From: SB11 sp964584305
GTDB taxonomy: Bacteria; Bacteroidota; Bacteroidia; UBA8524
Reading direction: 5' to 3'
Assembly: GCA_964584305.1 (NCBI GenBank)
Contig: CAZOZL010000003.1
Coordinates: 1-64,000 of the forward strand
Length of the DNA stretch: 64,000 bases
In this document: in pieces, positions 48,215-55,314 of the stretch
How positions within the stretch are numbered: position 1 is the stretch's first letter
How the letters are laid out: each line of letters begins with the position of its first letter
Notes under the pieces: model-generated
Seen by the model: only the letters and a program-made list of their open reading frames with translations
The model's database searches: none
Told to the model about the DNA's origin: nothing
Position numbers and translations under genes: made by a program

Positions 48215-49362
48215 TACTGCTCCAACCCCGTTTGGTACTCTTCTAGTTGAATTAATTGCATAAAAGCATCATGCTTTGACTTCCCAATATTAAATTTTTC
48301 AACATTATGGGCTTTTACTACTCCAGATTTCCGTGTAACAAGTTTCCAGCGTGAAGGATCTATATCATTGATTATATAGGGATGGTGGCTTGTTACAATA
48401 AACTGTAGTTCTCTATTCGACTTTAATATGTCAGAAGTTAATTCATTAATGCAATTAATTCCTAAAGAGTTTTCAAATTCATCAATTAAAAAGGCAGTAC
48501 CTTTAGCGCATAAATATATTTCACTAATATGTATTAGAGTTCTAAACATTCCAGAGGAAATTCTTCCTTGTTGTATCCATTTTTCTACTCCTGTTTCTTT
48601 AATCTGAATAAAAGGATAGTCTCTAATCATTAAAGGGAGTTCATCATCCTCAAACTCTAAGGGTTTAATTTTTAAGCCTTCAACTTGCGGGAAAATTTCA
48701 CAAAAACGTTCTTTAATTTTGTCAAAAGTAGGCTCGTCTACTTTTGATACAAGATAAAGTTTAACTCTAATATCCTCGTCAGACTCTTGAATGTCTTTTA
48801 GTAAACGATATTTTCTCTCAAGTTTTGTAACATTAAATATTGGTATTCTAAAAGCTTGGTTTTGAGATTCAGTTTGGTCACTAAAAATGAGCCTTCTAAA
48901 TGCTTGACTAGCAGGAGTAATAAGATCTTCTTCTTTAAGAATATATAAAATGCTTTGTTGGGGAGAAAGTTTTAAGGTTTTTTGTCCTTTAAAAAAAGTT
49001 CCGCTTTTTGTTCGTTTAATAATCTCTTTCCCATCCTTCAGAATATTTTCTTTTAAAATAGTTGGTTTATTTTTATTTGAGTCATCGCTCAACTCATCGA
49101 AAATGAAATTTTGAATTCCTTTTTTTTCAAACTCTCCATTCCAAGTATAACTCGCACCTTTAATGGTCTCAAACTCTATAGACCACTTTACACCACTTTC
49201 AGACTCACCATTAGCTATTTGTTTTAAGGAATACAGTGCTTTTAAAATTTGTGTTTTTCCTACACCTGACGCACCAACTAAAAGTGTTAATGAGTCGAAA
49301 GATATCTCTTCAAGACTCCATTCATATGCATTATCTTTAAATGAGAATTTGTTTATTTTCAT
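48214..49362 (-). CDS. ABC/SMC-like AAA ATPase of a two-gene defence module
   Basis: A 382-residue ATPase. Walker A is GASGVGKT (residues 30-37) in SLTLLVGASGVGKTQILKAL. The signature-like region is QQGRISSGMFRTLIHISEIY, Walker B is TAFLIDEFENSLG, and the switch histidine is in FIVTSHHPYIIND. This is the AAA_21/AAA_15 layout of OLD, RloA and AriA-type proteins without a fused nuclease. The nuclease is supplied by the next gene, a TOPRIM-like protein with one-base overlap. Many such ATPases sense phage components and release or activate the effector; that is family knowledge, not shown here. A minus-strand TATGTTTG box is at 49412-49419, and only 83 bp separate its start from the repeated M20 tail. 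Confidence 0.88.
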   Translation of the reverse strand: MKINKFSFKDNAYEWSLEEISFDSLTLLVGASGVGKTQILKALYSLKQIANGESESGVKWSIEFETIKGASYTWNGEFEKKGIQNFIFDELSDDSNKNKPTILKENILKDGKEIIKRTKSGTFFKGQKTLKLSPQQSILYILKEEDLITPASQAFRRLIFSDQTESQNQAFRIPIFNVTKLERKYRLLKDIQESDEDIRVKLYLVSKVDEPTFDKIKERFCEIFPQVEGLKIKPLEFEDDELPLMIRDYPFIQIKETGVEKWIQQGRISSGMFRTLIHISEIYLCAKGTAFLIDEFENSLGINCINELTSDILKSNRELQFIVTSHHPYIINDIDPSRWKLVTRKSGVVKAHNVEKFNIGKSKHDAFMQLIQLEEYQTGLEQ

Positions 49363-49444
49363 TGCAATATTATTTTAACAGTAAACTTACAGTATGGCGT
49401 TAAATAACACCCAAACATATATATAAAAATTAACTTTTTGAGTT

Positions 49445-49497
49445 TTTATTTACCCAACTCCTTCACTGCTATCCAAGCCATTAGCCCCACACCTATT
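49445..49497 (-). repeat. Resident copy of the M20 amidohydrolase 3' end
   Basis: The last 16 or so codons of the intact M20 gene plus one base beyond the stop. It forms a direct repeat with 47448-47501, so that the ATPase-TOPRIM module lies exactly between the two copies. Confidence 0.85.
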
Positions 49498-50639
49498 TCC
49501 AGTGCGCTTTCGTCAATATCAAAAGTAGGGGTATGTACGCTGCTGGTAATATTGCGGGCGGTATTGCCTGTACCCAAGCGATAAAAACAACTGGGTACTA
49601 TTTGGCTGTAATACGCAAAATCTTCTGATGCCATCCAAATATCTAAATCTACCACGTTTTCTTTGCCCAAAAACTCCACAGCATAGCTGCGGGCGGCGGC
49701 GGTAAGTGCTGCATCATTTTTTAGGAAAGGATAACCTTTACGAATTTCAAAATCGCAGCTTCCGCCCATGCCTTCAGCAATACCTTGCGCCATTTTCACC
49801 ATACGTTTGTGTGCATCAGCCCGCCACTCCTCATTCAAAGCACGGAAAGTACCCTCAATTTTCACCTCATTGGGGATAATATTGGTAGCCCCATCAGCAA
49901 TCACTTTACCAAAACTAAGCACACTGGGGTCTAGCGGGCTGCTATTACGACTAATAATTTGCTGTAAGGCAATAATAATATGGCTGGCAATTAGTACAGG
50001 GTCAATATTTTGCTGCGGTTGTGCGCCATGCCCACCTTTGCCTTTCACGGTAATATACAGCTCATCAGCACTTGCCATATACAACCCACTACGGAAACCT
50101 ATTTTACCTGCTGCTAAATGTGGCAAAACGTGTTGCCCTATCATTTTTTGCACCTTTGGTGCTTCTAAAACCCCTTCGTTTATGAGTAGTGATGCCCCCC
50201 CAGGTATTTTTTCCTCACCAGGTTGAAAAACTAATTTTATAGTACCTTCTAACTCATTTTTAAGTTCGTTCAATATCCGTGCAGTACCTAACAATGATGT
50301 TGTATGCACATCGTGTCCGCAGGCGTGCATTACTCCCTCGTTTTGTGATTTATAGGAGACATTATTGGTTTCGGTAATGGGTAGCGCATCCATATCACCG
50401 CGTAGGGCAATTGTTTTACTTTCAGGGTTATTGCCTTCAATAATGGCTATTACACCTGTGTTTGCCATACGCTCGAAACGGGTAATTCCGTATTCTGTTA
50501 AGCGTTTTTCAATAAACTTTGCCGTTTCATATTCTTGGTACGATAATTCGGGATGGCTGTGTAAATACCTGCGATTAGCTATATTATTCGCACTATACTT
50601 ATTGGCTAATTCTTTTATTTTGGCTTTTAGTTGATCCAT
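49446..50639 (-). CDS. M20 family amidohydrolase (amidohydrolase/carboxypeptidase)
   Basis: A 397-residue metal-dependent hydrolase. Metal-site motifs are ALRGDMDALPI, MHACGHDVHTTSLLG with the Cys/His/Asp of IAA-amino-acid/hippurate hydrolases, FQPGEEKIPGGA, and the C-terminal MASEDFAYYSQ. The insert domain includes GKGGHGAQPQQNIDPV. The start is ATG 50639 (MDQLKAKIKELANKYS); a frame running 38 codons further upstream encodes dispersed-repeat sequence and is rejected. A minus-strand TACCTTTG box lies at 50646-50653, only 6 bases before the ATG, so the mRNA may be nearly leaderless. It releases acyl groups from N-acyl amino acids or similar; the substrate is unknown. Its 3' end is duplicated beyond the adjacent defence module. 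Confidence 0.94.
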   Translation of the reverse strand: MDQLKAKIKELANKYSANNIANRRYLHSHPELSYQEYETAKFIEKRLTEYGITRFERMANTGVIAIIEGNNPESKTIALRGDMDALPITETNNVSYKSQNEGVMHACGHDVHTTSLLGTARILNELKNELEGTIKLVFQPGEEKIPGGASLLINEGVLEAPKVQKMIGQHVLPHLAAGKIGFRSGLYMASADELYITVKGKGGHGAQPQQNIDPVLIASHIIIALQQIISRNSSPLDPSVLSFGKVIADGATNIIPNEVKIEGTFRALNEEWRADAHKRMVKMAQGIAEGMGGSCDFEIRKGYPFLKNDAALTAAARSYAVEFLGKENVVDLDIWMASEDFAYYSQIVPSCFYRLGTGNTARNITSSVHTPTFDIDESALEIGVGLMAWIAVKELGK

Positions 50640-50784
50640 GATGGACAAAGGTAGGGAAATTCGGTTTTTGATAGGATGAAATCCTATTTTGTTGTGAGTT
50701 GGGGTGCCATATATGTAAAATTTTGGAAATTTGACAGACATAAGAGGAAACACTCATTTGGCAGCAACTCCTTATTAGAATTAC

Positions 50785-50817
50785 TCACCCTACCCATTTT
50801 TTAAATAGGGGTGCTTT
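50785..50817 (-). repeat. Displaced copy of the LytTR regulator 3' end
   Basis: A 33-bp stretch identical to 52819-52851. Read on the minus strand it encodes KAPLFKKWVG and a stop, the exact end of the response regulator 2 kb away. It marks the left boundary of the restriction-modification module. Confidence 0.95.
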
Positions 50818-50930
50818 AGTGCGAACTATGATTAAAGAGCAATTAACATTAAGCAGTTGGAAAGTTTTGAGCAAAAAATCGATAAAAATATTGAAACTTG
50901 CCTTTGTAAAATATAAAATTGGGTGAATAA

Positions 50931-52202
50931 ATGGTAGGTGAGTTTGATATAGCTGAGATATTTGATAATGAACGTGGAGTAAGAGTAGGCGGAGAGCTGA
51001 ACAACCATAAACCTGCTTTAACCCATTATATTCATAATCATGAAAATGGTGTTTCTTCTTTTTTTAAAAAGGATGCCATTAAGTGTGTGCAGGATTATTT
51101 GGTGCTAAAATATCCAGATAAAAATATTTCTTCGGACGAAGCCCATGAAGCACTCCAAAATAATCTAAAAAGGCTATATAGGAAAGTGCCTTTTCTACCT
51201 ATGAATACACTAAAATTTAAGTTTATTGACTTGTTTGCAGGTATTGGTGGATTTAGGCTCGCAATGCAAAATTTGGGTGGAAAATGTGTTTTTACAAGTG
51301 AGTGGGATAAGAATGCTCAAAAAACATATATGTTAAATTTTGGAGAAATTCCCTTCGGTGATATTACGCAAGAAAAAATTAAATCTTTTATACCTGATGG
51401 ATTTGATGTTTTATGTGCGGGGTTTCCATGTCAAGCGTTTTCAATTGCTGGAAAAAGAGGTGGTTTTGAAGACACAAGAGGCACATTGTTTTTTGATGTG
51501 GCAGAGATAATTAAAAGAAAAAAACCAAAGGCAATTTTTTTAGAAAACGTAAAGGGCTTGCGTGGACATGATAAAGGGAGAACCTTAAAAACAATTTTAA
51601 ATGTGCTAAGGGATGATTTAGGATATTATGTTCCCGAGCCGAGAATTATTAATGCTAGAAACTTTGGAGTGCCACAAAATAGAGAACGGATTTTTATAGT
51701 TGGTTTTAGAGGTGATTTAGAAATCGATGATTTTAAATATCCTGAACCAATAAATAGTGAAATAACTTTTAAAGATATAAAAGAGAAAGAGGAAGTTTCG
51801 GTTAAATATTACTTGTCAACACAATATTTAACTACTCTTATAAAGCACAAAGCAAGGCATGAGAGTAAAGGCAATGGTTTTGGATACTCTATAATTAAAG
51901 ACAATGAGACTGCAAATGCAATATTAGTTGGAGGGATGGGACGAGAAAGAAATTTAGTAATTGATGATAGGCTAACGGATTTTACCCCAGTTACCCATAT
52001 TAAAGGTGAGGTGAATAGAGAAGGGGTTAGAAAAATGACACCAAGGGAATGGGCACGATTACAAGGTTTTCCTGATAAGTTTAAAATTGAAGTTGCAGAT
52101 GTACAAGCCTATAAACAATTTGGCAATTCTGTTGCAGTGCCAGCAATAGAAGCAACGGCTAATGAGATAATTAAAAAACTATTAAATAAATGGGTATTTT
52201 AA
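50931..52202 (+). CDS. DNA (cytosine-5-)-methyltransferase with N-terminal extension
   Basis: A 423-residue C5 methyltransferase. Motif I FIDLFAGIGGFRLAM starts at about residue 98; motif IV is GFPCQAFSIAGKRGGF with the catalytic Cys167; motif VI ENVKGL is at 205; motif VIII is ARNFGVPQNRERIFIVGF; motif X is QFGNSVAVPAIEATA. The target-recognition region is about 280-375, and the sequence specificity cannot be read. About 90 residues precede motif I, more than in minimal enzymes; an internal ATG at 51201 (MNTLKFKFIDLF) would remove them. In M.MspI, M.EcoRII and M.SsoII a comparable extension binds the promoter. The gene overlaps the endonuclease gene by 13 bp and is AT-rich. Confidence 0.94.
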   Translation: MVGEFDIAEIFDNERGVRVGGELNNHKPALTHYIHNHENGVSSFFKKDAIKCVQDYLVLKYPDKNISSDEAHEALQNNLKRLYRKVPFLPMNTLKFKFIDLFAGIGGFRLAMQNLGGKCVFTSEWDKNAQKTYMLNFGEIPFGDITQEKIKSFIPDGFDVLCAGFPCQAFSIAGKRGGFEDTRGTLFFDVAEIIKRKKPKAIFLENVKGLRGHDKGRTLKTILNVLRDDLGYYVPEPRIINARNFGVPQNRERIFIVGFRGDLEIDDFKYPEPINSEITFKDIKEKEEVSVKYYLSTQYLTTLIKHKARHESKGNGFGYSIIKDNETANAILVGGMGRERNLVIDDRLTDFTPVTHIKGEVNREGVRKMTPREWARLQGFPDKFKIEVADVQAYKQFGNSVAVPAIEATANEIIKKLLNKWVF

Positions 52203-52813
52203 ATCAATTAGGTATAGTTTCAGGAAAAGATAATAAAGCAGCGGAAAGATTTGAATCGATTTTTGAAAATTTTCTGAAAGTAGAGTATAAATATCCTTCT
52301 GATTATATAATTAAATACTGGGATGGGCATACGAAGCTGGGGCTGGATAATAGTAATATAAACGGGAAAGTTTTTGAATATATTTTGGCTACACTATTTA
52401 TTAGAGAGGGTATTTTACCTCTATATCTAAATGCAAAAGTTGCTTTTGTGCCTAATGTAATTTACGATTTAATGTCATACTCTAGCGAGCGAGGACCCAT
52501 TTGTTTTAGTGCTAAAACTAGTTTAAGGGAGAGGTATAAACAAGCAGACCTAGAAGCAATCGCTCTAAAGTATGTTCATAGAAAGGCTCTGTGCTATTTA
52601 ATAACACTTGGCGAAAGAGAGGCAAACAGTGTTAAAGAAAAAATTAAAACTGGTGATGTAATTGGGTTAGACGATGTTATCATTGCATCATCTAGTGAGT
52701 TGGATAATATGATTAGTGAAGTTAAAAAATACAATCTAATAACTCCAGGTAGCATTGAGATAATTAAATCTAATCAAGCTATCTCAACAAATGCTTTGGA
52801 GAAGATAAAGTAG
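52190..52813 (+). CDS. Putative type II restriction endonuclease
   Basis: A 207-residue cytosolic protein overlapping the end of the C5 methyltransferase gene by 13 bp in another frame, the usual R-M arrangement. VIYDLMSYSSERGPICFSAK followed by TSLRERYKQAD looks like a variant PD-(D/E)xK core (Asp, then a strand with S-A-K). Another possible structural piece is NINGKVFEYILATLFIREG, with a conserved Glu in a helix. I cannot assign it to a named restriction-enzyme family with certainty, though it resembles short enzymes paired with C5 methyltransferases. Restriction activity is inferred from the partner gene. It ends 6 bp before the 33-bp direct repeat that is the tail of the convergent regulator gene. 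Confidence 0.8.
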   Translation: MGILNQLGIVSGKDNKAAERFESIFENFLKVEYKYPSDYIIKYWDGHTKLGLDNSNINGKVFEYILATLFIREGILPLYLNAKVAFVPNVIYDLMSYSSERGPICFSAKTSLRERYKQADLEAIALKYVHRKALCYLITLGEREANSVKEKIKTGDVIGLDDVIIASSSELDNMISEVKKYNLITPGSIEIIKSNQAISTNALEKIK

Positions 52814-52818
52814 GTATA

Positions 52819-52851
52819 TCACCCTACCCATTTTTTAAATAGGGGTGCTTT
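52819..52851 (-). repeat. Resident copy of the LytTR regulator 3' end
   Basis: The stop codon and last ten codons of the response regulator gene. It is identical over 33 bp to 50785-50817 and brackets the restriction-modification module on the right. Confidence 0.95.
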
Positions 52852-53583
52852 TTCACGGCTAATGTCTATTTGTATATCGGGCAGGTGTTTTAGGGTTAGG
52901 TGTAGTTTGCCAGTATAGTCGCTTCGGTAATTTCCTACAGCATTTATATGCAATATGCTTTGGCGATTGCTGCGAAAAAAAAGTTCGGATGGCAGCAATT
53001 TCTCAATCTCTTCCAATGCTTCATAGTGATTTACTATATAGCGTTTCCCCTCAAATGTGTGTGCATATATCAGCTCATCACGCATAAAAATGGCAATTTC
53101 ATCAACCGCTAAAGGCATTAGCGTGTTTTTATAATGCACGGTAAAACGCTCTTTGTATTGGGGCTTGTACAGTTGTTTCACCAAGCCTTCTAGTTGCTGG
53201 GTTAGCTGTGGGCTGTCTTTATCATTTTGGTATATTTTACGGTATTTTTTTACTGCACTTTTCAGTTCATCCTCATCAATAGGTTTTAGCAAATAGTCTA
53301 TACTATTTACTTTAAAAGCCTTTAGGGCATACTCATTATATGCGGTGGTAAATATTACGGGGCAGTGCAGTTCTGTTTTTTCAAATATCTCGAAGCTAGT
53401 GCCATCACTTAGTTGTATATCCATAAACACTAAATCGGGTGCGGGGTTAGTATTAAACCATTCTATGGCTTTTTTCAGGCTGGGTAAAATAGCTAACAGT
53501 ACTATATCAGGATAGTGTTTTGCCAATTGTTTTTTAAGGTCGGTGGCTATTAGTTTTTCGTCTTCAACTATTACTACTTTCAT
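52819..53583 (-). CDS. LytTR family response regulator
   Basis: A 254-residue regulator. The receiver domain (about 1-118) shows VEDEKLIATDLK, phosphoacceptor Asp in LVFMDIQLSDGTS, Thr in VIFTTAYNEYALKAF and Lys in YLLKPIDEDEL. The C-terminal LytTR DNA-binding domain (about 145-254) includes FTVHYKNTLMPLAVDEIAIF and FFRSNRQSILHINAV. It follows the kinase gene by 3 bp and belongs to the operon with an ABC exporter. It likely binds direct repeats in target promoters, as LytTR proteins do. Its last 33 bp are duplicated at 50785-50817. Confidence 0.96.
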   Translation of the reverse strand: MKVVIVEDEKLIATDLKKQLAKHYPDIVLLAILPSLKKAIEWFNTNPAPDLVFMDIQLSDGTSFEIFEKTELHCPVIFTTAYNEYALKAFKVNSIDYLLKPIDEDELKSAVKKYRKIYQNDKDSPQLTQQLEGLVKQLYKPQYKERFTVHYKNTLMPLAVDEIAIFMRDELIYAHTFEGKRYIVNHYEALEEIEKLLPSELFFRSNRQSILHINAVGNYRSDYTGKLHLTLKHLPDIQIDISREKAPLFKKWVG

Positions 53584-53586
53584 CTT

Positions 53587-54636
53587 TTAGTCTATTAATG
53601 GCACTTCAACGGAAAAATACTGGGGGGTGTTGTGTACACGGGCTTTCTTGCCCGTAGTATAATAATATAGTGAGGTAAGGTTGTTCAACCCTTTTTTATG
53701 GCTTCCTTCAACTTGGGTTTTGGGTTGCTGGTTATTCTTTACTGTTAAATACCCATTTTCGGTATAAATATCAATTATTAATGCGCTGTCTTCGTAGGTA
53801 CTGTTGTGTTTTATGGCATTTTCTATAAGTATTTGTAATGTAACGGGAATTATTTTTAAGCGATTACCATCATTGCTTATGGCTATATTTACTTTTAATC
53901 CATTACCAAATCGGGTTTGAAGTAGTGATATATAATTTTGCACAAAACTAACCTCAGTAGCTAATGATACTAAATCGGTTTTGTTGTTTTCTAATACATA
54001 CCGATACACTTTTGATAGTTGTTTTAAAAACTTTGATGCCAAATCTGGATTTTCATAAATAAGGCTATTGAGCGATGATAAACTATTGAATAAAAAATGA
54101 GGATTTAATTGATTTCTTAAATTTTCGAAATGGGCTAATGATTTTTCTTTTTGTAGTTTTTCTTGCCTGATAAGTGATTTTTTCCACTCCACAAAAAAAT
54201 GATTTCCAATTAGCCCCCCATTAGCCGCTAAGTTAATAAGTACATACACTGTAAGTGCTGAAGCATACATTTCTGAAGTAAGTTTTGTATTTGAAATAAT
54301 GGGGACAACAATAAAAAGTAGTATAGATAAAAGGATAAATAGTTCTATTTGCCCAATAACCAATTGGGTAATAATTCTTTTTTGAATACCTTTTGAGTAG
54401 GGTAATCTCTTATTTAAGTAAGAATTTATTTTTTCGAGGGTTATCCATAAAAGCGAGATAACAAAAAGGCTAAGAACAAAGGCTGTTAGTTGCTCTTGCC
54501 ATGAAAACAAGTGCGAAAAAAAGAGGTGGCGTGTAATTAGCCCCAACAACCCCAATGCTAATACAATGGTAGCACGTAGTAAACGGTTTTTTTGTTTTTT
54601 AGTCTTCAAAAAGTTCACGGTCAATAATTTCCCCAT
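53587..54636 (-). CDS. LytS-type sensor histidine kinase
   Basis: A 349-residue kinase of the His_kinase (PF06580) class. Four hydrophobic helices occupy about 22-145. The phosphoacceptor motif LRNQLNPHFLFNSLSSLN follows at about 170-187, then the ATP-binding LQILIENAIKHN; the C-terminal glycine box is reduced to KGLNNLTSLY. The ATG at 54636 lies 38 bp inside the ABC ATPase gene; an in-frame TTG at 54609 would be an alternative start. It is the partner of the LytTR regulator immediately downstream. Being co-encoded with an exporter, it may sense the exporter's substrate or its transport state, which is inference. Confidence 0.94.
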   Translation of the reverse strand: MGKLLTVNFLKTKKQKNRLLRATIVLALGLLGLITRHLFFSHLFSWQEQLTAFVLSLFVISLLWITLEKINSYLNKRLPYSKGIQKRIITQLVIGQIELFILLSILLFIVVPIISNTKLTSEMYASALTVYVLINLAANGGLIGNHFFVEWKKSLIRQEKLQKEKSLAHFENLRNQLNPHFLFNSLSSLNSLIYENPDLASKFLKQLSKVYRYVLENNKTDLVSLATEVSFVQNYISLLQTRFGNGLKVNIAISNDGNRLKIIPVTLQILIENAIKHNSTYEDSALIIDIYTENGYLTVKNNQQPKTQVEGSHKKGLNNLTSLYYYTTGKKARVHNTPQYFSVEVPLID

Positions 54637-55288
54637 CTTGCATTATTATCGTTCTATCAGTGTTTTGTGCAAACTCTTTATCGTGGGTAACTGCTATTAT
54701 GGTTTGGTTATACTCTTGGGTTAATTGTTTAAATATATCAAAAACTATTTGAGTATTTTTGGTATCAAGGTTTCCTGTGGGCTCATCACCCATTATTAGT
54801 AAAGGGTCATTAATTAATGCACGGGCTATTGCTACCCGTTGTTGCTGCCCTCCCGATAGTTTTGAGGTGGTTTTTAGGGCTTGGTCTTCTATGTCTAATA
54901 TTTTTAATTTTTCATAGGCACGGTCTTTTATCTCATCCTTACTGTATTTTGCTAATTTTAAAGCAGGTAGCATTACATTATCCATACAGCTAAACTCGGG
55001 CAATAGAAAATGGAACTGAAACACAAAACCTATTTTTTCATTACGGATATGAGCCAATTTGTTTTGACTTAGCCCTGTTACTATTTGTTGGTCTATTTCA
55101 AGCTGCCCATCATAGTCAGTATCCATTGTTGATAGGATGTATAATAGGGTAGATTTTCCACAACCCGATTTGCCTACGAGCGATAAAAATTCGCCCTTAT
55201 GCACCTCAAAATCAATATTATTTAGCACCCTAAATTTTTGGGGTTCATAAAAATGTTTGGTAATATTATTTGCTTTTAAAGCTATCAT
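54599..55288 (-). CDS. ABC transporter ATP-binding protein (MacB/LolD type)
   Basis: A 229-residue nucleotide-binding subunit. Walker A is LVGKSGCGKSTLLYIL, the Q loop is in FVFQFHFLLPEFS, the signature is KLSGGQQQRVAIARAL, and Walker B is LLIMGDEPTGNLD, with AVTHDKEFA as H loop. The sequence belongs with LolD/MacB-like ATPases that drive non-classical mechanotransmission exporters. It pairs with the permease encoded 26 bp upstream and the HlyD-like adaptor before that. Confidence 0.96.
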   Translation of the reverse strand: MIALKANNITKHFYEPQKFRVLNNIDFEVHKGEFLSLVGKSGCGKSTLLYILSTMDTDYDGQLEIDQQIVTGLSQNKLAHIRNEKIGFVFQFHFLLPEFSCMDNVMLPALKLAKYSKDEIKDRAYEKLKILDIEDQALKTTSKLSGGQQQRVAIARALINDPLLIMGDEPTGNLDTKNTQIVFDIFKQLTQEYNQTIIAVTHDKEFAQNTDRTIIMQDGEIIDRELFED

Positions 55289-55314
55289 TTTTTGTGTGTA
55301 GTGGTTTGTTGTAC

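Noticed and set aside
50640..50753. N-terminal extension of the M20 amidohydrolase
   Set aside because: The extra 38 codons translate a dispersed-repeat fragment, while family members begin near the ATG at 50639.
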